Positions 1-9,605 of a stretch of DNA of 47,683 nt are shown here, piece by piece (position 1 is the stretch's first letter; the number at the start of each line of letters is the position of its first letter). This DNA is from Paenibacillus bouchesdurhonensis (GTDB lineage Bacteria; Bacillota; Bacilli; Paenibacillales; Paenibacillaceae). The translations under genes were made by a program, and so were the position numbers. Location of the stretch: contig NZ_LT732548.1 of NCBI RefSeq assembly GCF_900155685.1, positions 713,179-760,861 on the forward strand, given 5' to 3'. The notes below the pieces were generated by a model. The model was not told the origin of the DNA and ran no database searches. It worked only from the letters and a program-made list of their open reading frames with translations.

Positions 1-1
1 C

Positions 2-1066
2 GGAAATTCGCAAGGACAGGCAAACAAAGTAAAAGTAGCTATCGTCGGTTCCACGGGGTATGGGGGCGTGGAGCTGATTCGTTTTTTATTGGGACATCCG
101 CGGGTGGAGATCGTCTCCGTCATTTCGGCATCGAGTGCCGGTGTGCCAATTACGGATGGGTTTCCCCATTTAACGGACATCTTGGTGAGCGATTTGGACG
201 GAGTCGATCCGGTCGAGATTGCTGAAAAATCCGATGTGGTATTTACTGCAACACCTTCCGGTGTAAGCAGTAAGCTTGTGCCACAATTGCTGGAAACGGG
301 TGTTAAAGTCATTGACCTCTCCGGAGATTTCCGCATCAAGGACGGCTCCGTCTATGAGGCTTGGTACAAACACGATGCCCCGGATGAGCGGGTGCTGGAG
401 CAAGCGGTATACGGACTATGCGAAATTAACGGCGACGATGCCAGCGGATCGGAATTCATTTCGAACCCGGGCTGTTACCCGACTGCGACGCTGCTTGGAT
501 TGATTCCGGCGCTAAGCGCGGGCTGGATCGATCCGGCATCGATTATTATCGATGCGAAGTCCGGGGTATCCGGTGCGGGCCGGGGCACGAATCTAATGAC
601 GCATTATGCAGAAATCAATGAGAATTTTAAAGCTTATAAAGTCAACAAGCATCAGCATATTCCGGAAATTGAGCAAAGCTTGACGCAAATTGCGGGAGAG
701 CCGGTGACAGTAACCTTTACAACCCAATTGGTACCCATGACGCGAGGCATTATGTGCACGATGTATGCTCAGCTTAAAGGGGCTTATACCGATGAGGACT
801 TAACTGAGCTGTATCGCCAGTATTATGAAGGCAGACCGTTCGTGCGGATTCGGGAGGCGGGCAAATGGCCAGCGACGAAGGAAGTGTTCGGTTCGAACTA
901 TTGCGATATCGGATTTGCGGCCGACCATCGCACGGGAAGATTAACGATCATATCTGTGATTGATAATGTTGTAAAAGGCGCGGCAGGTCAGGCCATTCAG
1001 AATTTGAATCTAATGATGGGTTGGGACGAGACGACGGGACTGAAGCTAAGTCCGATTTATCCGTAA
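2..1066 (+). CDS. argC: N-acetyl-gamma-glutamyl-phosphate reductase ArgC (5' end cut by window edge)
   Basis: Third step of arginine synthesis: NADPH-dependent reduction of N-acetylglutamyl phosphate to the semialdehyde, in the cytoplasm. The frame is open from base 2 and already encodes KVKVAIVGSTGYGG at about bases 26-67, the Rossmann GxxGxxG nucleotide-binding loop, so the true start lies upstream of the window; the GTG at 68 is internal. The catalytic Cys is in SNPGCYPTA (TGT at 473-475), and a second active-site stretch with the conserved His (KHQHIPEIEQ) follows. About 354 codons are visible, close to the family length. It is followed after 18 nt by argJ, with a GAGGGGAGAAG ribosome site between them, so the two are almost certainly co-transcribed. 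The operon promoter and any ArgR box are outside the window. Confidence 0.97.
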   Translation, partial: GNSQGQANKVKVAIVGSTGYGGVELIRFLLGHPRVEIVSVISASSAGVPITDGFPHLTDILVSDLDGVDPVEIAEKSDVVFTATPSGVSSKLVPQLLETGVKVIDLSGDFRIKDGSVYEAWYKHDAPDERVLEQAVYGLCEINGDDASGSEFISNPGCYPTATLLGLIPALSAGWIDPASIIIDAKSGVSGAGRGTNLMTHYAEINENFKAYKVNKHQHIPEIEQSLTQIAGEPVTVTFTTQLVPMTRGIMCTMYAQLKGAYTDEDLTELYRQYYEGRPFVRIREAGKWPATKEVFGSNYCDIGFAADHRTGRLTIISVIDNVVKGAAGQAIQNLNLMMGWDETTGLKLSPIYP

Positions 1067-1084
1067 TAACGAGGGGAGAAGGTC

Positions 1085-2320
1085 ATGGGAAAGGTTAGTA
1101 AGTTCACGGTAGTTACAGAGGGTACAGTTACAACGCCGCAGGGATTTCAAGCTGGAGGACTGCATTGCGGTCTGAAAAAAACAACGCGCAACGATCTCGG
1201 TGCGATCGTATGCGAAGTTCCTGCCGTAGCAGCGGCCGTATATACATTAAATGTGTTCCAGGCTGCGCCGCTTAAGGTGACGCGCGAAAGCATCGCCTCA
1301 AGCAGCCAGAGGCTGCGGGCGGTCATCGTGAACAGCGGCAACGCCAATGCTTGCACGGGCACACAGGGCGAGGAGGATGCCTATGCGATGCGCTCGGCTA
1401 CAGCGGAAGCCTTCGGGCTGCGTCCGGAGGAAGTTGCCGTAGCATCGACAGGCGTGATCGGCGAGCTGCTGCCAATGGAGCGGGTGAACGCGGGAATTCA
1501 AGGCCTGCCGGCAGTATTAACGGCAGGAGCAGATGGTGCGGAGGAGTTCTGCCAAGCAATCCTGACCACCGATCTTGTGAAGAAGGAGGTCTGCGTAAAG
1601 CTGAACGTAAATGGTCGGGAAGTAAGCATCGCCGGAGCGGCTAAAGGCTCGGGCATGATTCATCCGAACATGGCCACGATGCTTGGCTTTGTAACGACCG
1701 ACGCCGTCATTGAGCCCGAGGCATTGCAAGGCCTGCTCGGCATGACGACTGATGCAACCTTTAACATGATTACAGTAGACGGTGATACGAGCACTAACGA
1801 TATGCTGCTGGCGATGTCGAGCGGGCTTGCGGGCAATGAGGCGCTGACGCCGGAGCATCCCGAGTGGGAGAGCTTTGCGGCAGGCTTCGGCTATGTGTGC
1901 GAGGTTCTCGCCAAGGCCATCGCTCGTGACGGGGAAGGAGCCTCCAGGCTCGTAGAGGTGAATGTGGAAGGGGCGGTCAGCGATCTGTCGGCGCGAGCCA
2001 TAGCCAAGACGGTGATCGGCTCAAGCCTGGTGAAGTCCGCCGTATTCGGCGCCGATGCAAACTGGGGGAGAATTATCGCAGCGGTGGGCCGTGCGGGCGA
2101 GCCGGTGAACCCGGAAACGGTGGATATTTCACTGGGCAGCATTCCCGTGCTGACGGGCTCTCGCCCGATCCCCTTTGATGAGGAAGAGGCACTGATTTAC
2201 CTGCAGGGCGACACGGTGGTTATCCATGTCCATCTGCATAATGGTGAAGGCCGGGCCACGGCTTGGGGCTGTGATTTGACCTACGACTATGTACGAATTA
2301 ACGCAGCTTACCGTACCTAA
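1085..2320 (+). CDS. argJ: Bifunctional ornithine acetyltransferase / N-acetylglutamate synthase ArgJ
   Basis: Transfers acetyl from N-acetylornithine to glutamate, and in bifunctional enzymes also uses acetyl-CoA, so it both starts and recycles the acetylated part of the pathway. The protein has 411 residues, the usual size. The self-cleavage site is visible as MIHPNMATMLGF: cleavage is expected between Ala197 and Thr198, which makes Thr198 the N-terminal nucleophile of the beta chain. KGSGM just before it is also conserved. The ATG at 1085 follows a GAGGGGAGAAGG ribosome site. No separate argA or argE is seen in the cluster, which fits ArgJ supplying the cycle. Whether it is truly bifunctional cannot be told from motifs alone. 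Confidence 0.97.
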   Translation: MGKVSKFTVVTEGTVTTPQGFQAGGLHCGLKKTTRNDLGAIVCEVPAVAAAVYTLNVFQAAPLKVTRESIASSSQRLRAVIVNSGNANACTGTQGEEDAYAMRSATAEAFGLRPEEVAVASTGVIGELLPMERVNAGIQGLPAVLTAGADGAEEFCQAILTTDLVKKEVCVKLNVNGREVSIAGAAKGSGMIHPNMATMLGFVTTDAVIEPEALQGLLGMTTDATFNMITVDGDTSTNDMLLAMSSGLAGNEALTPEHPEWESFAAGFGYVCEVLAKAIARDGEGASRLVEVNVEGAVSDLSARAIAKTVIGSSLVKSAVFGADANWGRIIAAVGRAGEPVNPETVDISLGSIPVLTGSRPIPFDEEEALIYLQGDTVVIHVHLHNGEGRATAWGCDLTYDYVRINAAYRT

Positions 2321-2400
2321 TTGTTTTTTTATTCAAGGACGTAAGGTGCAGATGCAATCATATTTTAATCCATGAGATTCGAAAGAGGGGTTTTGGAGTG

Positions 2401-3240
2401 ATGAGAACAGCGTTGGATAACAGCAAGAATACAGGCGATCAGCTTAAGGCAAACGGTACGTTTGTCATGAAGTGTGGAGGCAGTACGCTCGCAGAGCTTC
2501 CGGATTCCTTTTTCGAGGATCTGGTGAAGCTGCAGGAGAACGGGGTGAAGCCGATTATCGTTCACGGGGGCGGGCCAGCGATTTCCGACAATCTTAGCAA
2601 GCTGGGCATTGAAACTAAATTTGTGAATGGTCTTCGGTATACGTCCGAGGAAGTACTGGATGTTGTGGAGATGGTACTTGCCGGAAGCATCAATAAGGGT
2701 ATCGTACGGCGGATCGGGCAGTCCGGGGGCAAGGCTCTCGGCTTATCCGGCATAGACGGCCAACTGATTACGGCACAGCCCGTGGCGGCCAGCGCGGAGG
2801 TCGGTCTTGTCGGTGATGTCACCAAGGTTGATGGCACGCTAATTGAAGGCGTAGTGAAGCTTGGATTTATGCCGATCATTGCGCCCCTTGGCGTAGATGC
2901 GGATGGTCAACGCTATAATATCAATGCGGACACGGCGGCGGGAGCGGTAGCATCAGAGCTCGGAGTAGAGCGGATGATCGTGGTGACCGACGTGCCGGGG
3001 ATTCTAAAAACTGTGAATGGTGAAAAAAGAGTGCTTCCTACGGTAACGGTTCAGGAAATCGAGGACATGATTCAGACGGGCGAAATCTACGGCGGCATGA
3101 TCCCGAAGGTTCGCGCAGCCATTGCCTGCATACACGGTAAAGTGCAGGAGGTCATCATCGTGGACGGCAGCGAGCCGGGGATTTTGAGCCGTGTGCTGTC
3201 CGGTGAAGAAATCGGTACAAAAATTGTACGGATGCAGTAG
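2401..3240 (+). CDS. argB: Acetylglutamate kinase ArgB
   Basis: Phosphorylates N-acetylglutamate with ATP, the second step of arginine synthesis. It is an amino-acid-kinase-fold protein of 279 residues. KCGGS (about residues 24-28) and IIVHGGGP (about 52-59) form the phosphate-binding loops; GGMIPKV near the C-terminus is the conserved substrate/ATP-binding segment. Two starts are possible: GTG at 2398 and ATG at 2401. The AGAGGGG ribosome site at 2384-2390 serves either one (7 or 10 nt away); I chose the ATG. It lies 80 bp after argJ and 79 bp before argD. No terminator is seen in the first gap. The N-terminus (about 20 residues before FVMKCGG) is somewhat longer than in the shortest homologues. 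Confidence 0.96.
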   Translation: MRTALDNSKNTGDQLKANGTFVMKCGGSTLAELPDSFFEDLVKLQENGVKPIIVHGGGPAISDNLSKLGIETKFVNGLRYTSEEVLDVVEMVLAGSINKGIVRRIGQSGGKALGLSGIDGQLITAQPVAASAEVGLVGDVTKVDGTLIEGVVKLGFMPIIAPLGVDADGQRYNINADTAAGAVASELGVERMIVVTDVPGILKTVNGEKRVLPTVTVQEIEDMIQTGEIYGGMIPKVRAAIACIHGKVQEVIIVDGSEPGILSRVLSGEEIGTKIVRMQ

Positions 3241-3319
3241 CCTGCTATTTTAGACTGCGTTATATTAAATAGAGCGAAAGAATAGAGATGTTTATCCAAA
3301 CGATAGGAGTTGACAAGCA

Positions 3320-4555
3320 ATGGCACAAAGTGATCTTAGGGAAGCAAAAGCATCCAAGGCCGCGGACAAAGGAGCAAAAAGCGCGCTTTTTCCCAGCTAC
3401 GCCCGCTATCCAATCAGTCTCGTCAAAGGACATGGCAGCTGGCTTTGGGATGATCAAGGGAATCGTTATCTCGACTTTATGAGCGGGCTGGCGGTCACGA
3501 ACCTGGGGCATGCCCCAGAGAAGGTTACTGCTAAGGTAAAAGCGCAGCTGGATGAGCTGTGGCACGTATCGAATCTGTTCCAGATTCCAGGGCAGGAGCA
3601 GGCTGCGCAGCTGCTCACGGAGGTCACCTGTGCCGATGTCGTATTTTTCTGCAACAGCGGGGCGGAGGCGAATGAAGCTGCGATTAAGCTGGCGCGCCGT
3701 TACCACCAGAAGGTCAAAGGAACGGATCGTTATGAAGTGATTACCTTCGAGCAGTCCTTCCATGGGCGAACGCTGGCCACGCTGACGGCTACGGGCCAAC
3801 AGAAGGTCAAGGAGGGCTTCCTGCCTCTGCCGGAAGGCTTCAAGACAGTGCCATTGCATGATATGCAGGCCCTTAAGGCAGCCATTGGACCGAATACCGC
3901 TGCGGTTATGCTGGAAATGATCCAAGCCGAGGGCGGCGTCTATCCGGTAGAGCCAGACTTCGTTCAAGAGCTGGTTGCACTCTGCAAGAAAGAGGGTCTT
4001 CTCTTGATCGTGGACGAGGTGCAGACGGGCATGGGGCGTACCGGCAAATGGTTTGCACATGAGCATTACGGCATGGAGCCGGATATTTTTACCTCGGCGA
4101 AGGGCATTGCGAGCGGACTTTCCGTCGGGGCGATGCTGGCGAAGGAATACTTACGTGAAGCGTTCACGCCAGGCAGCCATGCGACGACGTTCGGCGGCAA
4201 CCCGGTAGCGGCGGCAGCTGTCGTAGCTACGATCGAGACGATGCTGGAGGACAGCATTCCGCAGCGTGCGGACGAGATGGGCAAATATTTGCACGAACGT
4301 CTCCAGGAGGCATTCCAGAATGAGCCATTCGTGAAGGCGATCCGTGGCAAAGGTCTGCTGATCGGCATCGAATGCGCCGAGCCGGTGGGGGATTTGGTCA
4401 TCGAGGGCCAGAAGAATAAATTGCTGTTCGTGACGGCAGGGCCGAATGTCATCCGCCTGCTGCCCAATTTGAACGTGAGCCGGGAGGAGATCGATCAAGC
4501 CGTTGATACGCTGGCTGCGATTATTTCTGCCCATACATCCAAGGAGGAAGCGTAA
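3320..4555 (+). CDS. argD: Acetylornithine aminotransferase ArgD
   Basis: PLP-dependent transfer of an amino group from glutamate to N-acetylglutamate semialdehyde, giving N-acetylornithine. It is a class III aminotransferase of 411 residues. The PLP lysine is Lys261 (FTSAKGIASG), the ring-stacking Asp is Asp232 in VDEVQTGMGRTG, and the phosphate-binding SGAEANEAA segment is at about 113-121. The ATG at 3320 has TAGGAG at 3304-3309. The gene ends 1 nt before the argF start, and argF's AAGGAGG lies inside the argD 3' end, so translation is probably coupled. Members of this family can also act on succinylated or lysine-pathway substrates; the location makes the arginine role the best call. Confidence 0.96.
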   Translation: MAQSDLREAKASKAADKGAKSALFPSYARYPISLVKGHGSWLWDDQGNRYLDFMSGLAVTNLGHAPEKVTAKVKAQLDELWHVSNLFQIPGQEQAAQLLTEVTCADVVFFCNSGAEANEAAIKLARRYHQKVKGTDRYEVITFEQSFHGRTLATLTATGQQKVKEGFLPLPEGFKTVPLHDMQALKAAIGPNTAAVMLEMIQAEGGVYPVEPDFVQELVALCKKEGLLLIVDEVQTGMGRTGKWFAHEHYGMEPDIFTSAKGIASGLSVGAMLAKEYLREAFTPGSHATTFGGNPVAAAAVVATIETMLEDSIPQRADEMGKYLHERLQEAFQNEPFVKAIRGKGLLIGIECAEPVGDLVIEGQKNKLLFVTAGPNVIRLLPNLNVSREEIDQAVDTLAAIISAHTSKEEA

Positions 4556-4556
4556 T

Positions 4557-5516
4557 ATGAGTCAATCCCATGGAACGAAGCAAACCTTTAATCTGAGCGG
4601 TCGCGATTTCATTGAGCTCAGTGATTATACGACGGAAGAAATACAATATTTGATTGACTTGGCGGTGGAGATCAAGACGAAGCACAAGAAGGGGGAAGTT
4701 TATCATCCGTTAAAAGGAAAAACCGTCGGTCTTATTTTTGAAAAGTCCTCGACGCGGACACGGGTATCCTTCGAGGTGGGAACCTACCAGCTTGGCGGGC
4801 ATGCGCTGTTTCTGAGCAAAAATGACATCCAGCTCGGCCGCGGCGAGACGATTGCCGATACGGCCGCGGTCATGTCGAGATACTTGGACGGTATTATGAT
4901 TCGTACCTTCGGTCATGAGAATGTTGTGGATTTGGCGCGCTATTCGACGGTTCCGGTTATCAATGGGCTGAGCGATCAGGCGCATCCTTGCCAGGTGCTC
5001 GCTGATTTGCAGACCATTTATGAATATAAGGGAGCTTTAAAAGGTTTGAAGCTGGCTTATATCGGCGACGGTAACAATATGGCGCATTCCCTCATGATCG
5101 GCTGCGCAAAGCTTGGGGTGCATATTTCTGTAGCCAGCCCGGAAGGCTATGAGCCGGATGCGAAAATAACAGCCGAGGCTCAGCAGATCGCCAAGGAGAC
5201 TGGAGCGGTTATTGAGGTTGTGCGCGATCCGAAGGCAGCGGTAGCGCAGGCTGACGTCATTTATACGGACGTTTGGGCGAGCATGGGCTTTGAGGAGGAG
5301 CAGAAGGCGCGCGAGGCGGCTTTTGCAGATTATCAGGTCAATGAAGAGCTTGTGCAGCATGCCAAGCCGGATTACTTATTTATGCACTGCTTGCCGGCCC
5401 ATCGCGGAGAGGAAGTGAGCGAAGGGGTTATCGACGGCAAGAACTCGATTATTTTTGACCAGGCGGAGAACCGTCTTCATGCTCAAAAGGCTCTGATGGC
5501 GGCTTTGATCGGATAG
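4557..5516 (+). CDS. argF: Ornithine carbamoyltransferase ArgF
   Basis: Joins carbamoyl phosphate to ornithine to give citrulline. It has 319 residues when started at the ATG at 4557, which has AAGGAGG at 4541-4547 with a 9-nt gap. An earlier in-frame start at 4503 inside argD has no such site and would add 18 residues foreign to the family. Motifs: STRTR at residues 65-69 (carbamoyl phosphate binding), [10 protein letters not shown], the ornithine-binding SMG loop in [10 protein letters not shown], and HCLPAHRG with the catalytic Cys. It is the anabolic member by context: the gene lies between argD and argG, and no arcA or arcC is present. No carA/carB is seen, so carbamoyl phosphate must come from elsewhere in the genome. 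Confidence 0.97.
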   Translation: MSQSHGTKQTFNLSGRDFIELSDYTTEEIQYLIDLAVEIKTKHKKGEVYHPLKGKTVGLIFEKSSTRTRVSFEVGTYQLGGHALFLSKNDIQLGRGETIADTAAVMSRYLDGIMIRTFGHENVVDLARYSTVPVINGLSDQAHPCQVLADLQTIYEYKGALKGLKLAYIGDGNNMAHSLMIGCAKLGVHISVASPEGYEPDAKITAEAQQIAKETGAVIEVVRDPKAAVAQADVIYTDVWASMGFEEEQKAREAAFADYQVNEELVQHAKPDYLFMHCLPAHRGEEVSEGVIDGKNSIIFDQAENRLHAQKALMAALIG

Positions 5517-5551
5517 GTCGTGACATACAATTTTTAGGAGGATCATTCATT

Positions 5552-6787
5552 ATGGCAAAAAATAAAATCGTATTAGCCTACTCTGGCGGCTTGGATACAT
5601 CGATTATTCTTAAATGGCTGAAAGAAACCTATGATGCTGAAATCATCGCCTTTACGGCAGATATCGGCCAAAAAGAAGAGCTGGACGGACTGGAAGAAAA
5701 AGCATTGGCAACCGGGGCTTCCAAAGTTTATATTGACGATCTGCGCGAGGAATTCGCCAAGGATTTCATTTACCCGATGTTCCAGGCCGGCGCTATGTAT
5801 GAAGGACAATATTTGCTGGGCACAAGCATTGCTCGTCCACTGATCGCAAAGCGCATGGTTGAAATCGCGCGTGCGGAAGGAGCGATGGCAATTGCCCACG
5901 GCGCTACGGGCAAAGGGAATGACCAGGTCAGATTCGAGCTGGCAGCTGCAGGCCTGGCTCCGGAAATTGACGTAATCGCGCCATGGCGCTTAAGTGAGTT
6001 CCGCGACCGCTTCCCAGGCCGGGCTGAAATGATCGCTTATGCGGAAGAGAACGGCATTCCGGTAACGGCATCTGCCGCGAAGTCCTATTCGATGGATCGC
6101 AATCTGCTGCATATCAGCTATGAGAGCGGCGTTCTTGAGGATCCTTGGTTTGACGCCAGCGCTGCCGAGAGCAAGGATATGTATTTGCTCAGCGTGGATC
6201 CAGAGGATGCGCCGGATCAGCCGGAATATTTGGAGCTGGAATTCGAGCAAGGCAACTGCGTTGGCTTGAATGGACAGCGTCTTGATCCGCTCGGCGTGAT
6301 GGATAAGCTGAACGAGCTGGGCGGCAAGCACGGCATTGGCCGGGTGGATATGGTGGAGAACCGCTTTGTCGGCATGAAGAGCCGCGGCGTATATGAGACA
6401 CCAGGAGGTACGATTCTGTTCACAGCACATCGCAAAATGGAATCCCTTACGATGGATCGCGAAGTGATGAATCTGCGCGACAGCTTGATTACCCGCTATA
6501 GCACGCTCGTGTATAACGGCTTCTGGTTCGCTCCAGAACGTCTTGCTCTGCAGGCGCTTGTTACGGAAAGCCAGAAGAACGTGACCGGAACGGTTCGTGT
6601 GAAGCTGTATAAGGGCAATATTATCGCTGCGGGTGTCAAAAGCCCAGTCAGCCTTTATAATCCGGATATTGCTACGATGGAAGCCGATCCAACAGAAGCC
6701 TACGATCAAGGAGATGCAACGGGCTTTATCCGTTTGAACGCGCTGCGCCTGAAAGTAAGCTCCGGCGTGGAGCAAAGCGGCAAGTAA
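5552..6787 (+). CDS. argG: Argininosuccinate synthase ArgG
   Basis: ATP-dependent condensation of citrulline with aspartate. It has 411 residues, a typical bacterial length. The ATP pyrophosphatase P-loop AYSGGLDTS is at residues 9-17, and [14 protein letters not shown] is the citrulline/aspartate-binding signature. The ATG at 5552 has AGGAGG about 9 nt upstream, and the gap from argF is only 35 bp, so it is the last gene of the compact argCJBDFG block. Downstream there is no obvious intrinsic terminator; instead the transcript would enter a 21-bp tandem repeat of short hairpins and then an 800-bp non-coding stretch before argH. Confidence 0.97.
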   Translation: MAKNKIVLAYSGGLDTSIILKWLKETYDAEIIAFTADIGQKEELDGLEEKALATGASKVYIDDLREEFAKDFIYPMFQAGAMYEGQYLLGTSIARPLIAKRMVEIARAEGAMAIAHGATGKGNDQVRFELAAAGLAPEIDVIAPWRLSEFRDRFPGRAEMIAYAEENGIPVTASAAKSYSMDRNLLHISYESGVLEDPWFDASAAESKDMYLLSVDPEDAPDQPEYLELEFEQGNCVGLNGQRLDPLGVMDKLNELGGKHGIGRVDMVENRFVGMKSRGVYETPGGTILFTAHRKMESLTMDREVMNLRDSLITRYSTLVYNGFWFAPERLALQALVTESQKNVTGTVRVKLYKGNIIAAGVKSPVSLYNPDIATMEADPTEAYDQGDATGFIRLNALRLKVSSGVEQSGK

Positions 6788-6815
6788 GAAGCAGCTGTAA
6801 GAAGCAGCTCTCTGG

Positions 6816-6930
6816 ACAGATCGAGCAATTTTCCGAACAGACGGAGCGATACTCCAAATAGACAGAGCGAAACTCCGAATAGCTGGAGTGATTCTCCGAA
6901 TAGCCGGAGCGACACTCCGAACAATGGAGC
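6816..6930. repeat. 21-bp tandem repeat, five units plus a partial, each with a small dyad
   Basis: Units run 6816-6836, 6837-6857, 6858-6878, 6879-6899 and 6900-6920, with a partial sixth to about 6930. The approximate consensus is ATAGACGGAGCGATACTCCGA. Several units contain GGAG-N4/5-CTCC, so each could fold as a tiny hairpin. The array starts about 30 bp after the argG stop. The repeat length is a multiple of 3 and is open on the minus strand, but I see no gene signal there, so I treat it as non-coding. Confidence 0.85.
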
Positions 6931-7107
6931 AGGTTATTGAAAGACTAATGCATCCGAAGTGAAGGCTTGTGGTGGCCTTTGTGACTGTTTTTCTGCCTCT
7001 TATAAATTTATGGGCCTCTACTATCCAAGAAGTTTGGGGAGTAAAAGTGGAACAGTGGTCGTAGGAACAAATTTACGCCGTCTTACTTGTCCCGAATCCA
7101 TTGTAAT

Positions 7108-7290
7108 AAATGGATTTATAGTAGTTAGTCTTTACGGTAAAGAGGGGAAAGTAGTTTTAAGTGGATTTCATGTCGTTAAAAGTAGGGAAACAGCTAATCA
7201 TGGGATGGATTCTTGATTTAAGGGCATAGAATCCATCTGATTCCCTGAAGTATTCCTTAAGAGCGTAATTAGATACGTGAAATCCACTTA
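7108..7290. repeat. Dispersed four-unit palindromic element, copy 1
   Basis: About 183 bp made of four related units: two direct (near 7108 and 7159, core TGGATTTC-TGTCGTTA) and two inverted (near 7225-7243 and 7266-7290, ATCCA-TCTGATT and GAAATCCACTTA). Its reverse complement aligns along its length with the element at 26449-26634, including shared inner stretches such as ATCAAGAATCCA and TTAACGACATGAAATCCA. It lies in the gap between argG and argH. No transposase is present. Confidence 0.8.
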
Positions 7291-7560
7291 ATGTATATCA
7301 TTTTAGTATACGGCTGCTTAGTGTTCGGCTTTCTAGAGCATGGCAGTTGGTGTACAACACAGCTCAGTGGATGTCATCTAATGTTGAATAAAATATCTGG
7401 TTTATGACCGCTATGATCTTAGTGTGTAACATCTTGGTTTAAGACAGTTATATATACCTTAGTTGTTCAACCGCATAGCGTGCAAAAGTTTAGTGTGGAC
7501 CATCTTAGTTGTCCAGTAACATAGTGAGACAGCCTAGTATATACAGAGGATCTTAGTTTT
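7291..7560. repeat. Degenerate 15-bp tandem array abutting element copy 1
   Basis: A loosely periodic stretch. On the minus strand the recurring unit is approximately ACACTAAGATGTTAC, about 15 bp. The same unit in the opposite orientation forms the array at 26215-26448, and both arrays touch a copy of the four-unit element. The period was judged by eye and many units are diverged. The remaining part of the argG-argH gap (6931-7107) shows nothing recognisable. Confidence 0.6.
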
Positions 7561-7622
7561 GAAAATTTGGGCGGAGTATATTCGAAACAGATCAGGTTTG
7601 ATACAGATAAGGAGTGAATCAG

Positions 7623-9038
7623 GTGAGCAAGCTGTGGGGAGGCCGCTTTACGAAGCAGACCAACAAACTAGTTGAACAATATACTGCATCCATCGGGTTT
7701 GACAAGGCGCTGGCCGAGGAGGATGTGCAGGGAAGTCTGGCACATGTGACGATGCTGGCCAAATGTGGAATTGTACCTGAAGAGGATGCCGAGAAGATTA
7801 AGGAAGGACTGCAATCCGTGCTGCAAAAAATCCGCCGCGGAGAGCTGGAGTATTCCGTCTCGGATGAGGATATTCACATGAATATCGAGAAAAATCTGAT
7901 CGAGGAGATCGGCCCGGTCGGCGGCAAGCTGCACACAGGCCGCAGCCGCAACGATCAGGTGGCGACGGATATGCATCTATATTTGCGCAAACGGGTCGTG
8001 GAATTTGTAGGCCTGCTGCACGATTTGCAGGAAGCCCTGATTGGACAAGCCAAAGCCAACCTGGACACCATTGTACCGGGCTATACCCACTTGCAGCGGG
8101 CTCAACCGATTCTGTTCGCTCACCATTTGCTGGCTTATGTCTCCATGTTCGGGCGGGATATTGAACGCCTGCAGGACAGTTACAAACGCATTAACGTTCT
8201 GCCGCTTGGCGCGGGAGCCCTTGCGGGAACGACCTTCCCGATTGATCGCCATTTCGTAGCTGAGCAGCTTCAGTTCGACAGCGTCTACGAGAACAGTTTA
8301 GATGCGGTCAGCGATCGTGATTTCATCCTGGAGTTTCTGGCGGACGCATCGATCTTAATGATGCATTTGTCTCGCTTGAGTGAGGAACTGGTCATGTGGA
8401 GCAGCACCGAGTTCCGCTTCGTCGAGCTGGACGACGCATTCTGTACGGGCAGCAGCATTATGCCGCAGAAGAAGAACCCGGACGTGCCGGAGCTTGTACG
8501 CGGTAAGACGGGCCGCGTTTATGGCAATTTGATGGGGCTCCTGACCGTCCTGAAATGTTTGCCGCTAGCTTACAATAAGGACATGCAGGAAGATAAGGAA
8601 GGAATGTTTGATACCGTAGCTACGCTGCAGGGAGCCCTGCAATTGTTCGCTCCGATGATTGCCACGATGAAAGTGAACAAAGAGCAAATGCGCGAAGCCG
8701 TGAACAAGGACTTCTCCAATGCGACGGACATCGCCGATTTCTTGGCGAACAAGGGCCTGCCATTCCGTCAGGCACATGAAGTCATCGGCAAGACGGTGCT
8801 GTATTGTATCCAGCACAATAAATACTTGCTCGATCTGTCTTTGGAGGAATTCAAGCAGTTCTCGCCGCTGTTCGACGACAGCATCTATGAGGTGCTCCAG
8901 CCTGAAACGGTCGTTAACGCCCGCAACGTTTACGGTGGTACGGCAACAGGTCAAGTAACAGCTGCGATCCGTCGGGCTGAGGAGAAGCTGCAGGCGACCG
9001 GACAATGGGTTCAAGAATATTTGGAAAAAAGCAAATAG
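7623..9038 (+). CDS. argH: Argininosuccinate lyase ArgH
   Basis: Splits argininosuccinate to arginine and fumarate, the last step of the pathway. It is a fumarase/aspartase-superfamily member of 471 residues when started at the GTG at 7623 (MSKLWGGRF, the usual N-terminus); AAGGAG at 7609-7614 is 8 nt upstream. The in-frame GTG at 7614 overlaps that ribosome site and is less likely. The superfamily signature [12 protein letters not shown] contains the flexible-loop catalytic Ser, and [12 protein letters not shown] is the conserved second region. Unlike the rest of the arg cluster it lies behind an 835-bp gap, so it may use its own promoter. Two terminators follow. Confidence 0.97.
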   Translation: MSKLWGGRFTKQTNKLVEQYTASIGFDKALAEEDVQGSLAHVTMLAKCGIVPEEDAEKIKEGLQSVLQKIRRGELEYSVSDEDIHMNIEKNLIEEIGPVGGKLHTGRSRNDQVATDMHLYLRKRVVEFVGLLHDLQEALIGQAKANLDTIVPGYTHLQRAQPILFAHHLLAYVSMFGRDIERLQDSYKRINVLPLGAGALAGTTFPIDRHFVAEQLQFDSVYENSLDAVSDRDFILEFLADASILMMHLSRLSEELVMWSSTEFRFVELDDAFCTGSSIMPQKKNPDVPELVRGKTGRVYGNLMGLLTVLKCLPLAYNKDMQEDKEGMFDTVATLQGALQLFAPMIATMKVNKEQMREAVNKDFSNATDIADFLANKGLPFRQAHEVIGKTVLYCIQHNKYLLDLSLEEFKQFSPLFDDSIYEVLQPETVVNARNVYGGTATGQVTAAIRRAEEKLQATGQWVQEYLEKSK

Positions 9039-9088
9039 ATTTATTGCACATCTTGCGCTAATGTGCTGTAGCAGTTGATGCTTTAATC

Positions 9089-9108
9089 ACTAAAGCGCTT
9101 AGTTTTTT
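9089..9108 (+). terminator. Short intrinsic terminator after argH
   Basis: Stem ACTAA / TTAGT around a 5-nt loop (AGCGC), followed by six T residues. It is weak on its own but lies directly upstream of a much stronger terminator. Confidence 0.5.
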
Positions 9109-9117
9109 AAAAGCACG

Positions 9118-9154
9118 AGCAGATTTTGTCCATGGGACAGAATCTGCTTTTTTT
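9118..9154 (+). terminator. Strong intrinsic terminator of argH
   Basis: A 14-bp stem, AGCAGATTTTGTCC (9118-9131) with GGACAGAATCTGCT (9135-9148), one G-U pair, a 3-nt loop ATG, then a run of seven T. It ends the arginine transcript. Confidence 0.9.
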
Positions 9155-9605
9155 ATATCGCGAACTAAGGTACTTGGTTTGGTACTGGTGCCCATGTGGC
9201 TTGTTGCTGGGCATGATGCTCGGTATGGCATACAGATACAAGATTTGGTATGATGCCCGGTGCTTCGGTATGGTAATCAGGTGCGCCACTGGGTATGGCG
9301 CTAGACTCAGTATATTGCCTGGCATGGTGTTGGGATTCGGCAATCATAAAAATATACGCTAACTGTATTTGAAGGCTTGTTGATTTTATAAATTGGATAA
9401 AGGGGGCCGCCCACAAAGAAAATAAATGAAAATACAGTAAAACATCATTTTTTTCTGAATATTTTCATAAAAAGTATAAAAAAATATCGTTTTTTGTCGA
9501 ATATAGATATATAGAATCATTGACTTAGTTGAATTGAAGTTAAAAGTCTAGTCACTGAGAGCTAGTAATATGCTATACATTTGAAGATTTCGAAGGGAGA
9601 ACAAG
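9155..9605. other. Intergenic region between argH and the chemoreceptor
   Basis: It holds a degenerate GGTATGG/GGCATG-rich stretch (about 9170-9345) with no convincing gene, then a very AT-rich leader. A possible sigma-D-type motility promoter can be read there: TAAA at 9477-9480, a 16-nt spacer, and TCGAATAT at 9497-9504 (consensus TAAA-N15-GCCGATAT, two mismatches plus spacing). This would suit a chemoreceptor gene but is only a visual match. Confidence 0.35.

Noticed and set aside
3260..4066. Long open frame on the minus strand (268 codons)
   Set aside because: It lies entirely opposite argD, has no ribosome site and its protein shows no family features; it follows from codon bias of the real gene.
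5990..6775. Long minus-strand open frame opposite argG
   Set aside because: Antisense shadow of a clearly coding gene; low-complexity His/Ala/Ile-rich translation.
6706..6924. Minus-strand open frame with a seven-residue repeat (FGVSLRL-type)
   Set aside because: The repeat is only the translation of the 21-bp DNA array; no start signals or partner gene.
6959..7216. 85-codon open frame after argG
   Set aside because: Similar translated words at 26498-26770 come from the shared four-unit DNA element, not from a protein family; no ribosome site.
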